From the NCBI GenBank assembly GCA_029851385.1, contig CP099833.1, forward strand, positions 1-64,000: DNA of 64,000 bases, given 5' to 3'. The position numbers were made by a program, and so were the translations under genes. Shown one piece after another: positions 53,886-62,298 of this stretch (position 1 is its first letter; the number at the start of each line of letters is the position of its first letter). This DNA comes from Candidatus Shikimatogenerans bostrichidophilus (GTDB taxonomy: Bacteria; Bacteroidota; Bacteroidia; Flavobacteriales; Blattabacteriaceae). The notes beneath the pieces were generated by a model. The model made no database searches. It was not told the origin of the DNA and worked only from the letters and a program-made list of their open reading frames with translations.

Positions 53886-55571
53886 ATGAATTATTTAAAA
53901 AAAAAATATAATTCTAAAATTTTAAAAAAACATTTTAATAAAATTTTTAAAAAAAAAATTTATAAAATACCCGAAATAAATAAATATGATATTTATAAAG
54001 GTAGAATAATTAATATACTAGAAGATTACGTAGTAATTGATTTTGGTCATAAATTTGAAGGTATAGTACCTATAAATGAATTTAAAAAAGAAAAAATAAA
54101 AATTAATGATAAAAAAGATATAATGATAGTAAATACTAATTACAATGGTAATTGTTTGTTATCCTATAAAAAAGCTTTAAATAATAAATCATGGATAAAT
54201 ATACAAAAGATATATGAAAGTAAAAATAATATTAAAGGATATATTTTATATAGAACTAAAGGAGGTTATATAGTATCTTTATATAAAGATATTACATGTT
54301 TTTTACCTGGTTCACAAATTAAAGTTAATGCTATTAAAGATTATGATTATTACATAGGTAAAATTATAGATTTACAAATTATTAAAATTAATTTAAAAAT
54401 TCAAAATATAATAGTGTCTCACAAAGTTATAATGGATAATAATATAGAAAATAATAAAAAAAAATTTATAGATAGTTTAGAAGTAGGAAAAATTATAGAA
54501 GGAAAAGTTAAAAATATAATATCTTATGGTGTTTTTATAGATTTAGGTTATATAGATGGATTATTACATATTACAGATATTTCATGGAAAAAAAAAGTAA
54601 CTCCAAGAAGTGTATTTAAATTGGGTAAAAGATATAAATTTATTATTATTGGGATAGATAAAGAAAAATCTAGAGTCCAATTAGGATATAAACAATTAAC
54701 TACAAATCCTTGGGATATATTGATTAATAAAATAAAAATTGGTAAGGTTATAAGAGGTAGAGTTACAGCTGTAACAGATTATGGAGCTTTTATAGAGCTA
54801 TTAGAAGGTATAGAAGGATTATTACATGTATCTGAAATGTCTTGGGATCATGAATTAAAAACAGCTAAAGATTTAATAAAAATTAATCAATTAATAAAGT
54901 GTATAGTAATAAATATAGATAAAGATGATAAAAAAGTATATTTAAGCTTAAAAAGATTTAAAAAAGATCCGTTTGAAGAAATAATAAAAAAATATTCTAT
55001 AGGTAAAAAATATACGGGTATAATTGATAAAATATTAAAATATAATTATGGATTGAGAATTAAATTAGAAAAAAATTTATATGGTATTTTATTAAATAAT
55101 GATATATCTTGGTACAAAAGGATCTATAATTTATCTAAATACTATAAAATAGGTGATAAAATTGATGTTACTATATTATCTATAAATTTAAAAACTAAAA
55201 AAATTATTTTGGGACATAAACAATTATATAGTAATAAATGGGACGAATATAAAAAAATATTTAAACCTAAAAGTGTACATAAAGGTACTATAACTAAAAT
55301 TACTAAGAATAGTATAATATTAAATAACAAAATAAATAAAGATTTAAAGTTTTTTATTTATAATAAATTTTTAAAAAATAATACTTATAATATTGGTGAT
55401 GAAATAAAATTTTTTGTTATAGATGTTAATAATAAATATAAAAAAATATACGTTAAACCTTATAATATAAAAGATAAAAAAATTATATTAGAAACATCAA
55501 CTTTCGGTGATTTAGATGAATTAAATATAATTAAAAAAAAAATAGAAAAGGAAGAAAATAAAAATAAATAG
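53886..55571 (+). CDS. rpsA: 30S ribosomal protein S1
   Basis: mRNA-binding protein of the small subunit. The 561-aa product shows about six S1/OB repeats starting near residues 37, 118, 200, 286, 372 and 461. The clearest are VKNIISYGVFIDLGYIDGLL and VTAVTDYGAFIELLEGIEGL followed by HVSEMSWD. The first and last repeats are degenerate. With no Shine-Dalgarno sequences visible, S1 could be important for mRNA capture (inference). It ends in TAG, 2 bases from the convergent next gene. Confidence 0.94.
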   Translation: MNYLKKKYNSKILKKHFNKIFKKKIYKIPEINKYDIYKGRIINILEDYVVIDFGHKFEGIVPINEFKKEKIKINDKKDIMIVNTNYNGNCLLSYKKALNNKSWINIQKIYESKNNIKGYILYRTKGGYIVSLYKDITCFLPGSQIKVNAIKDYDYYIGKIIDLQIIKINLKIQNIIVSHKVIMDNNIENNKKKFIDSLEVGKIIEGKVKNIISYGVFIDLGYIDGLLHITDISWKKKVTPRSVFKLGKRYKFIIIGIDKEKSRVQLGYKQLTTNPWDILINKIKIGKVIRGRVTAVTDYGAFIELLEGIEGLLHVSEMSWDHELKTAKDLIKINQLIKCIVINIDKDDKKVYLSLKRFKKDPFEEIIKKYSIGKKYTGIIDKILKYNYGLRIKLEKNLYGILLNNDISWYKRIYNLSKYYKIGDKIDVTILSINLKTKKIILGHKQLYSNKWDEYKKIFKPKSVHKGTITKITKNSIILNNKINKDLKFFIYNKFLKNNTYNIGDEIKFFVIDVNNKYKKIYVKPYNIKDKKIILETSTFGDLDELNIIKKKIEKEENKNK

Positions 55572-55573
55572 TT

Positions 55574-58327
55574 TTATATTTTATAGGTTAATTTAATATC
55601 ATTATTTTTATTAATTATAAAAATTATACCTTTATATATTTTATATTTATTATTATAAATTTCTTTTAATAATAGTATATTTTTATACATTTTATTAATT
55701 ATATCAATCGTATTGTATTTTTTATTTTTAATAATTTTTATTAAAAATATACCATTATTAATACTAATTAAATTACTAAATTTTATTTTTTTTTTATTAT
55801 AATAATATTCTTCTTTTATAAAAGTAAATTTTTTTCTTATTAATTTTTTTAAAATTTTATTCTTTTTATCCTTTTTTTTTAAAAAATTATTATAAATTGG
55901 ATATTTTAAATATATAGACTTTTTATTATTTTTTATAGATATTTTTTTCGTTTTAATTTTATTTATTGTACCAAAAGTATATTTATTTTTATTAAATTTC
56001 CATATTTTATTAAAAATAAAAAAATCTTTAAATAAATTATATATATTATATTTATTTGTATTTTCCAATATAAAAATATTTAATTGATGAGTAGCACTAT
56101 AAACTAAATTGTATAATATATTTAAATAAGATATTAGTTTTTTTTTAATAAAATTTTTTATATAATTATGATTAAATTTTTTATAAAAAATTAAATCATT
56201 AAAAATTTTATTATTATTATAAAAAATATTAAATGAAAATAATGGTAAAATTATAATTTTATAAAAATTATTACTATTTTTATTTATAGATAATACTCTT
56301 ATTATATTAGTATTATTAATTTTATTTAATACATATTTATATTTATTATATGACCAGAAATTTAAAAAATCATAAATATTATTTGATTTATTTAATTCAA
56401 ACTTTTGTATAATATCTAAAAAAATATATAATGAATTATTATTATTAATTTTTAATTTATTTGAAATATATAAAATTTTACCATATATATTATATTTTAA
56501 TATTTTAATATAATTTAATTTTAAATTATTTAATTTTAGATAATATAAAAATTTTTTTATGTTATAAAAATATTTTATTATTATTTTAATTTTTTTTTTA
56601 ATTATTTTATTTAATAATAATATAAATTTTATTTTATATTTTAATTTATTGTCGTATAAAATAATTTTTAAAAATTCTATTAATATCTTAATATAAATAG
56701 AATCATTTAAGTATATATAATTTTTAAAAATAATTTTAGGTAAATATTTATTATAATAATTTAATTCTTTAATATAATCATATACTTGTATTTTATCTTT
56801 TAATAATATTACTATATCTTTAGTATTATTACCATTTAATAATAATGTTTTAATATATAACAAAATTTTTATATATTTATTATCAGAATGTTTAATAATA
56901 TTAATAGATATATATCCATTTTGTTTTTTTAATGGTAATTGTTTATTATAAATATAATTTAATTCTTTATCAATATATTTATATTTTATAAATTTAAATA
57001 ATTTATTATTAAATGTAACTATATCTAAATTATTGGTTACATTATTAATAATATTTTTATTAGATATTATATTTGGTTTATATTCTTTAAATCTTATTTC
57101 ATTTATATATTCTTTATTGTATATATCATTTTTAATATCTACAAATAAAAAAATTTTATTTCCATACGATATAATATTTTTAAATATTAATTTTAACAAT
57201 CTCCATAATTTATAATCTATCAAATTGTATTTATATATATATAATAATTTATATTTATTACAAGACTTAATTATTCTATCAGAAATAATATTTTTATATA
57301 AATTAAAAATTTTATTATTTTTTATAGTATATGCAAAATAAAATTTATAAATATAATATTCTATTATATTATTATATTGTATATATTTATACGTATTATT
57401 GTTTATATATTTTTCATATTTTAATATAATTTTTTTTATATTATTTTTATTTATATCTATTTTATTTTTCTCTTTTATGTTTAATGATTTAGAATAAAAA
57501 ACATTATTGTTTAAATTTTTTTTTAAACGATTATTTATAATTAATCTTTTCAATAAATATATTTCTTTAAAATAGTCGTAATTTGTTTTAAAATTAAACA
57601 AATTAATAATATCATTATAAATAAAAGATTTTTTATCTATATTATTATTTTTTAAAATTAAATAGAATTTATTTTTTAATAATTTTATATTTTTTTTAAT
57701 TCGTTTTTTCTTTTTTATAAAGTTATAAATTTTAGTATTAATATTTTTTAAATTTAAATTATAAAAAAAATTTTTATTTTTTATTAAGATAAAAATTTTT
57801 CTTTTAAAATTTTTTATTATTTTATAATACCCTTTAAAACTAATATTATATATTTTTTTTTTAATATATTTAAAATTAGTATAATTATTGTTAATAATAT
57901 AATTTAAAAATCTATAAATATATTTCGGTCTAGTTATAATATTTATATTTTTATAATAATAATATCTTTTTTTAAATATATAGAATAAAAAATTATTTAT
58001 AGTATAAATTGGTAGTTCTTTTTTTAAAATGTTTTTTAATATATAAGATGATTTTTCATTTATCTCTTTATAGGATAAATTTGTGTATTTATTTATAATT
58101 TTAGATATTTTATATTTATTATTATTTTTATTAGTTAACTTCTTAATAATTTTTATAATTTTATAAATAATTTTAATTTTTTCTTTTTTATTAAAAGTTA
58201 TTAATAAAATATTTGAAAAAGATAAATTATTATTTTTATATAAATTTAAAATATAATTAATAATTAAATATTTATAATGGTTTGTACCAGTAGAATAATT
58301 ATATTTTATTAAAAATTTTTTAGACAT
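55574..58327 (-). CDS. AddA/UvrD-like helicase-nuclease homologue without ATPase motifs
   Basis: A 917-aa open frame, extremely Lys/Asn/Ile/Tyr-rich. Its layout parallels Bacteroidota AddA/RecB-type UvrD helicases. NILLITFNKKEKIK (35-50) matches the 'I-L-A-x-T-F-T-N-K-A' motif. A segment near 365-405 (GNKIFLFVDIKNDIYN) matches 'G-N-x-L-F-x-V-G-D-x-K-Q-S-I-Y'. SINKNSNNFYKIIILP (about 679) matches 'T-I-H-K-S-K-G-L-E-F-P-V-V-I-x-P', and YSATHQLNIF (about 742) matches 'Y-V-A-x-T-R-A-x-x-x-L'. The catalytic residues are gone: Walker A reads STGTNHYK, the DEFQDT equivalent is YKYNLID, and the motif VI Arg is lost. The C terminus may be a residual nuclease-like domain. Confidence 0.6.
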   Translation of the reverse strand: MSKKFLIKYNYSTGTNHYKYLIINYILNLYKNNNLSFSNILLITFNKKEKIKIIYKIIKIIKKLTNKNNNKYKISKIINKYTNLSYKEINEKSSYILKNILKKELPIYTINNFLFYIFKKRYYYYKNINIITRPKYIYRFLNYIINNNYTNFKYIKKKIYNISFKGYYKIIKNFKRKIFILIKNKNFFYNLNLKNINTKIYNFIKKKKRIKKNIKLLKNKFYLILKNNNIDKKSFIYNDIINLFNFKTNYDYFKEIYLLKRLIINNRLKKNLNNNVFYSKSLNIKEKNKIDINKNNIKKIILKYEKYINNNTYKYIQYNNIIEYYIYKFYFAYTIKNNKIFNLYKNIISDRIIKSCNKYKLLYIYKYNLIDYKLWRLLKLIFKNIISYGNKIFLFVDIKNDIYNKEYINEIRFKEYKPNIISNKNIINNVTNNLDIVTFNNKLFKFIKYKYIDKELNYIYNKQLPLKKQNGYISINIIKHSDNKYIKILLYIKTLLLNGNNTKDIVILLKDKIQVYDYIKELNYYNKYLPKIIFKNYIYLNDSIYIKILIEFLKIILYDNKLKYKIKFILLLNKIIKKKIKIIIKYFYNIKKFLYYLKLNNLKLNYIKILKYNIYGKILYISNKLKINNNNSLYIFLDIIQKFELNKSNNIYDFLNFWSYNKYKYVLNKINNTNIIRVLSINKNSNNFYKIIILPLFSFNIFYNNNKIFNDLIFYKKFNHNYIKNFIKKKLISYLNILYNLVYSATHQLNIFILENTNKYNIYNLFKDFFIFNKIWKFNKNKYTFGTINKIKTKKISIKNNKKSIYLKYPIYNNFLKKKDKKNKILKKLIRKKFTFIKEEYYYNKKKIKFSNLISINNGIFLIKIIKNKKYNTIDIINKMYKNILLLKEIYNNKYKIYKGIIFIINKNNDIKLTYKI

Positions 58328-58373
58328 TATTAATAATTATATATATATTATTATATAATATAAATTATTTTTT

Positions 58374-58718
58374 ATGAATAGATATTATGAAACTATTATT
58401 ATTTTAACTCCAGTTTTATCTGAAGAAGAAATAAAAAATTTTTATTTAGAATATAAAAATTATTTAACAGATAATAATGTTAAAATAATAAAAAAAGAAA
58501 AGTGGGGAATGAAAAAATTATCTTATGAAATAAAAAAAAAATTAAATGGTTTTTTTTATTTGTTTTTTTATAAAAGTAATCCTATAATAATTAAACCATT
58601 AAACAATAAATTATTACAGGATGAAAGAATACTTAGATTTTTAACGGTTAAAATTAATAAATATGGTGTAAAATATTTATTAAAAAATAAAAATAATAAG
58701 AAATATGAAAAAAAATAA
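58374..58718 (+). CDS. rpsF: 30S ribosomal protein S6
   Basis: Pairs with S18 on the platform. The 114-aa product starts MNRYYETIIILTPVLSEEEI and has KEKWGMKKLSYEIKKKLNGF, matching S6's W-G-x-x-x-L-A-Y-x-I-x-x-x-x-x-G-x-Y. NNKLLQDERILRFLTVKI follows. Length is normal. It overlaps rpsR by 14 bases in the standard rpsF-rpsR-rplI order. Confidence 0.95.
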   Translation: MNRYYETIIILTPVLSEEEIKNFYLEYKNYLTDNNVKIIKKEKWGMKKLSYEIKKKLNGFFYLFFYKSNPIIIKPLNNKLLQDERILRFLTVKINKYGVKYLLKNKNNKKYEKK

Positions 58719-58965
58719 ATTACAGCCTTCATTAAATATAGAATTTAAAAAAAAAAAAAAATATTGTTTTTTTAAGAAAAGAAATATTAAATATATAGAC
58801 TATAAAAATCCAGATTTTTTAATACAATTTATTAATGAATTTGGTAAAATACTACCTAGAAGAATTACGGGGACTTCAAGAAAATATCAAAAATTATTAA
58901 ATAAAGCGATTAAGCGATGTAGACATATAGGACTATTACCATTTATAAGTGATGGATTAAGATAA
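58705..58965 (+). CDS. rpsR: 30S ribosomal protein S18
   Basis: Binds S6 and 16S rRNA. The 86-aa product has IKYIDYKNPDFLIQFINEFG, KILPRRITGTSRKYQKLLNKAIKR and CRHIGLLPF, all S18 hallmarks. Its N-terminal basic tail contains five consecutive Lys codons written as an uninterrupted run of 15 A (58747-58761), a probable slippage site. The S18 core starts just after that tract. Confidence 0.95.
   Translation: MKKNKLQPSLNIEFKKKKKYCFFKKRNIKYIDYKNPDFLIQFINEFGKILPRRITGTSRKYQKLLNKAIKRCRHIGLLPFISDGLR
58747..58761 (+). repeat. Poly(A) tract of 15 in rpsR
   Basis: Fifteen consecutive A encode five Lys codons early in rpsR, the longest A run I noticed on either strand. Any polymerase slippage not in multiples of three here would frameshift the whole S18 core. 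Confidence 0.95.
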
Positions 58966-58978
58966 GATTTAAATTATT

Positions 58979-59425
58979 ATGATAAAAATTATATTAAAAA
59001 AAAAAATAAATAATTTGGGCAATAAATATGATTTAATTAAAGTTAAATCTGGATATGCTTTAAATTATTTAATACCACAAAAGTTTGCTATAATAGCTAC
59101 TAAATCGCAAATAAAAATTAATAATGAAATATTAAAAAATATAATTAATAAAGATAAATTATTAATAAATAAATATAATAATTATATTAATTATTTGAAA
59201 AAAAAGAAAATTAAATTTAATTTAAAAATAACAGATACTATATTTTTAATAATAACTAAAAAAATTATTTTAGATAAAATTAAAAAATTTAAAATTATAA
59301 TAAAAACAAAAGATATAAGTTTAAATAAAATAATAATAAAAAAATATGGTGAATATAAAATTAATTATATATTAATAAAAAAATTAAAAGGATATTTAAA
59401 TATTATAGTAGATAAAATTAATTAA
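58979..59425 (+). CDS. rplI: 50S ribosomal protein L9
   Basis: L9 extends from the L1 stalk region. The 148-aa length is normal. The N-terminal domain carries KIILKKKINNLGNKYDLIKV and GYALNYLIPQKFAIIATKSQ, matching the V-x-x-G-Y-A-R-N-x-L-x-P-x-x-x-A motif. A long connecting helix and a reduced C-terminal domain follow. It overlaps convergent prfB by 8 bases. Confidence 0.95.
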   Translation: MIKIILKKKINNLGNKYDLIKVKSGYALNYLIPQKFAIIATKSQIKINNEILKNIINKDKLLINKYNNYINYLKKKKIKFNLKITDTIFLIITKKIILDKIKKFKIIIKTKDISLNKIIIKKYGEYKINYILIKKLKGYLNIIVDKIN

Positions 59426-60455
59426 TTATCGATAGTTTTATATACTCATTTATTATATCATCTATATTACCATTTAAAATATAATCTAAATTACTAGTTT
59501 TATATCCTGTATTTAAATCCTTAATCATTTTATATGGATGCATTATATAATTTCTATTATGATATCCCCATTCTATTTTATTTTTTTTAGTAGTTTTTGT
59601 CTTTTTTATAAGTTTCAATTTAGATTTTAATAGTTTTAAAGCATATAATTTATTAATATTTTGAGATCTAGTTTTTGTACAAACAATTGATATATTAGTA
59701 GGTTTATGTATTAATCTAACTCCACTTTCTACTTTATCTACATTCTGTCCTCCTGACCCACTAGATCTAAAAGTTTGATATTTTATATCTTTTTCATTAA
59801 TATATATACTTTTATCATTTTTAATAAGTGGAAAAACATTAACTGAGGCAAATGAAGTATGTCTTTTATTATTATAAATACGTATTAATTTATGTATTCC
59901 GTTTTCAAATTTTAATAGACCATATGCATATTTACCTTGAATTTCTAATACTATATTTTTTATACAATTACTATTAATATATGTGCAATTTATTATACTA
60001 ACTTTATAATTATTTTTTATAGACCATAACTCATACATTTTGCTTATAATTTTTACCCAATTACTACTATCATTACCTCCTGCTCCTGATGTAATTTGTA
60101 TTATAGCACTATTAATATCGTGTTCATTATTAAATATAATATATTTTAATTCATCAATTAATTTTTTTATATTTATATAATATTTATATAAATCATTATC
60201 AATAATAGAAATATTTTCTTTTAAAGATAATATTTTTAATAATTTAACATCTTTATAATTTAATAGAATTTTATTATAAATATTAATAATTTTATTTAAA
60301 TAATTAATTTTTTGTTTAACAGTTATATATTTATTAAAATTATTTTTATCATATTTTTTAATTTTATTTATATTATTTTTATAAATTATTTTAAGTTTAT
60401 CAATATCTATAATTTTCTTTATAAAAATTATATTTTTTTTTATTTTATTAATCAT
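59418..60455 (-). CDS. prfB: Peptide chain release factor 2 with missing SPF loop
   Basis: RF2 normally ends translation at UAA and UGA. The 345-aa protein aligns as RF2: SGSGGQNVDKVESGVRLIHK keeps the catalytic GGQ. The C terminus has IEWGYHNRNYIMHPYKMIKD, matching RF2's W-G-x-Q-I-R-S-Y-V-x-x-P-x-x-x-V-K-D. At the codon-recognition loop, where RF2 has R-x-S-P-F-D-x-x-x-x-R-H-T-S-F, this protein reads LIRIYNNKRHTSF. The SPF tripeptide is gone and four residues are deleted. No internal UGA frameshift site is needed for this frame. Confidence 0.9.
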   Translation of the reverse strand: MINKIKKNIIFIKKIIDIDKLKIIYKNNINKIKKYDKNNFNKYITVKQKINYLNKIINIYNKILLNYKDVKLLKILSLKENISIIDNDLYKYYINIKKLIDELKYIIFNNEHDINSAIIQITSGAGGNDSSNWVKIISKMYELWSIKNNYKVSIINCTYINSNCIKNIVLEIQGKYAYGLLKFENGIHKLIRIYNNKRHTSFASVNVFPLIKNDKSIYINEKDIKYQTFRSSGSGGQNVDKVESGVRLIHKPTNISIVCTKTRSQNINKLYALKLLKSKLKLIKKTKTTKKNKIEWGYHNRNYIMHPYKMIKDLNTGYKTSNLDYILNGNIDDIINEYIKLSIIN

Positions 60456-60464
60456 ATAACAGTA

Positions 60465-60553
60465 CGGAGAGAGAGGGATTTGAACCCCCGGAAGAAAATG
60501 TATTCTTCAACGGTTTTCAAGACCGTCGCGATAAACCACTCTGCCATCTCTCC
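60465..60553 (-). tRNA. trnS: tRNA-Ser (TGA)
   Basis: An 89-base class II tRNA: acceptor GGAGAGA/TCTCTCC, anticodon arm ACGGT-CTTGAAA-ACCGT (anticodon TGA, reading UCN), a long variable arm, T loop TTCAAAT and discriminator G. No encoded CCA. Confidence 0.94.
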
Positions 60554-60607
60554 TAATAATTTATTATATATTATATTATTATAAATAAAAAATAATTATA
60601 ATAAATT

Positions 60608-60958
60608 ATGTCTTTAAGAATTACAAAAGAATGTATAAATTGTGGAGCATGTGAAATTGAATGTCCAAATAGAGCTATATATCAAGGCGGTAAAAAATGG
60701 AATATATCAGAAGGAACTAATATAAAAAAAGAATTTGTTTATTATAAAGGTAAAAAAATATATACTAATAAAAAATATAAACCTTTATCGAAGAATATAT
60801 ATTATATAGTAAAAGAAAAATGTACAGAATGCGTAGGGTTTTTTAAATATCCTCAATGTGCTGCTGTTTGTCCAGTAGATTGTTGTATAAAAGATACTAA
60901 AAATAAAGAAACTTATAAAGAATTAATAATAAAAAAAGAACATTTACATAATAAATAG
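60608..60958 (+). CDS. 4Fe-4S dicluster ferredoxin
   Basis: A small soluble electron carrier. The 116-aa product has the first cluster motif CINCGACEIECPN (residues 10-22) and a second, CTECVGFFKYPQCAAVCPVDCC, with the widened spacing (CxxC-x7-CxxxCP) seen in YfhL-type and Bacteroidota ferredoxins. Cysteines for two 4Fe-4S clusters are present. Its redox partner is not in this window. It would be a natural client of the SUF system encoded at 17-21.6 kb. It ends in TAG. Confidence 0.93.
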   Translation: MSLRITKECINCGACEIECPNRAIYQGGKKWNISEGTNIKKEFVYYKGKKIYTNKKYKPLSKNIYYIVKEKCTECVGFFKYPQCAAVCPVDCCIKDTKNKETYKELIIKKEHLHNK

Positions 60959-60959
60959 A

Positions 60960-61031
60960 TGACGTAAGGGGGATTTGAACCCCCGACATTTGGATTATGA
61001 GACCAATACTCTACCACTGAGTTATTACGTC
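60960..61031 (-). tRNA. trnM: tRNA-Met, probably elongator (CAT)
   Basis: A 72-base cloverleaf: acceptor GACGTAA/TTACGTC, anticodon loop CTCATAA (anticodon CAT), T arm GGGGG-TTCAAAT-CCCCC and discriminator A. It lacks the initiator hallmarks (three G-C pairs in the anticodon stem, unpaired 1:72). The pair 31:39 is U-U. An Ile2 identity cannot be excluded. Confidence 0.8.
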
Positions 61032-61060
61032 TTTACATAACAAATATAATAAAATTATAA

Positions 61061-62176
61061 ATGTATATTAATAATATAATAATAGGAATATTTAAAAATA
61101 ATAAAAATAAAGCTATAGAATATCTAAATGAATTAGAAAATTTATTATTGATATTTAAAGGGAAAGTTTATAAAAAATTTTTACAAAGAAGATTTAAAGT
61201 TAATAATTTAACTTATGTAGGTAAAGGGTTTTTAAAAAAAATATCTTTATATATTAAAAAACATACTATAGATACTGTAGTATTTGATGATGAGTTATCA
61301 TTAAGTCAAATTAAAAATATTGAAAAAACTATAAAATGTAATATTTCAGATAGAACAAAATTAATTTTAGATATATTCTCTAATAAGGCAAAAACTTCAT
61401 ATGCTAAATTGCAAGTTAAATTAGCAAACTATCAATATATTTTACCCAGATTAAAACATATGTGGAGTCATTTAGAACGACAAAGAGGAGGTATAGGATT
61501 ACGTGGCCCAGGTGAAAAAGAAATAGAAACTGACAGAAGATTAATAAGAAATAAAATTTTAAATTTAAAAAAGAAATTAAAGAAAATAAAAAATCAAATT
61601 ATTATACAAAGGAAGAGAAGAATTAATAATATAATAATTTCTTTAGTAGGATATACTAATGTAGGTAAAACAACAATAATTAATAAATTAACTAATAAAA
61701 ATTTTTTAACAGAAAATAAATATTTTACTACTTTAGATGCTAAAATAAATAAGATATATATAAATAAAAAAAAGATATTATTAGTCGATACTATAGGTTT
61801 CTTAAGAAAAATACCTACTAAATTAATAGAATCTTTTAAATCATCTATAATAGAAATAAAAAATTCAAATATTATATTACATGTTATAGATATATCTTCT
61901 AACTTTATTAAAGATAAATTTTTTTATGTAACTAATTTTTTATTATATGAATTAAAATTATATAGTAAAAAGATAATTATAATTTTTAATAAAATAGATA
62001 AACTAAAAAATTTTAGTAATAAATTAATAGAGGAAAAAATAAATATTAAAGTATTTAATAATAATTATATTATTTATAATAATAAAAAATTTCATTTTAT
62101 TACTATATCATCTAAAAATAAATATAATATAAAACAATTAAAAGAATTTATTTATAATATCACTTTAAATATTTAA
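61061..62176 (+). CDS. hflX: Ribosome-associated GTPase HflX
   Basis: HflX splits stalled or idle ribosomes. The 371-aa product has the N-terminal HflX domain (TYVGKGFLKKI, VVFDDELSLSQIKNIE), the hallmark GGIGLRGPGEKEIETDRR and a coiled coil. The G domain has G1 GYTNVGKT near 196, TLDAK, DTIGFLRKIP (G3) and NKIDK (G4). All GTPase motifs are intact, unlike Era in this window. It lies between the two CAT tRNAs. Confidence 0.96.
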   Translation: MYINNIIIGIFKNNKNKAIEYLNELENLLLIFKGKVYKKFLQRRFKVNNLTYVGKGFLKKISLYIKKHTIDTVVFDDELSLSQIKNIEKTIKCNISDRTKLILDIFSNKAKTSYAKLQVKLANYQYILPRLKHMWSHLERQRGGIGLRGPGEKEIETDRRLIRNKILNLKKKLKKIKNQIIIQRKRRINNIIISLVGYTNVGKTTIINKLTNKNFLTENKYFTTLDAKINKIYINKKKILLVDTIGFLRKIPTKLIESFKSSIIEIKNSNIILHVIDISSNFIKDKFFYVTNFLLYELKLYSKKIIIIFNKIDKLKNFSNKLIEEKINIKVFNNNYIIYNNKKFHFITISSKNKYNIKQLKEFIYNITLNI

Positions 62177-62179
62177 TAA

Positions 62180-62254
62180 TGGTCTCGGCTGGACTTGAAC
62201 CAGCGACCTCTTGATTATGAGTCAAGTGCTATAACCAACCTAAGCTACGAGACC
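62180..62254 (-). tRNA. trnI: tRNA (CAT), probably tRNA-Ile2 (lysidine type)
   Basis: A 75-base cloverleaf: acceptor GGTCTCG/CGAGACC, anticodon arm CTTGA-CTCATAA-TCAAG (anticodon CAT), T arm GCTGG-TTCAAGT-CCAGC and discriminator A. The GACTCATAATC arm with GGTCGCTGGTTCAAGTCCAGC resembles the E. coli AUA-reading tRNA-Ile2, as I recall it. That identity would need C34-to-lysidine conversion by TilS, which is not in this window. Elongator Met is the alternative. Confidence 0.75.
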
Positions 62255-62298
62255 TTATAATAAGAATTATAAAAGAATATATATATAATAAGAAATTA

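Noticed and set aside
57033-57215. 60-codon plus-strand frame inside the AddA-like gene
   Set aside because: Short and antisense to a segment resembling the helicase motif III region. No independent evidence.
60380-60455. Programmed +1 frameshift in prfB
   Set aside because: The frame from the ATG at 60455 is continuous, with no in-frame TGA near the start.
60312-60584. 90-codon plus frame overlapping tRNA-Ser
   Set aside because: It reads through the reverse strand of a tRNA and the prfB N terminus. Not a gene.
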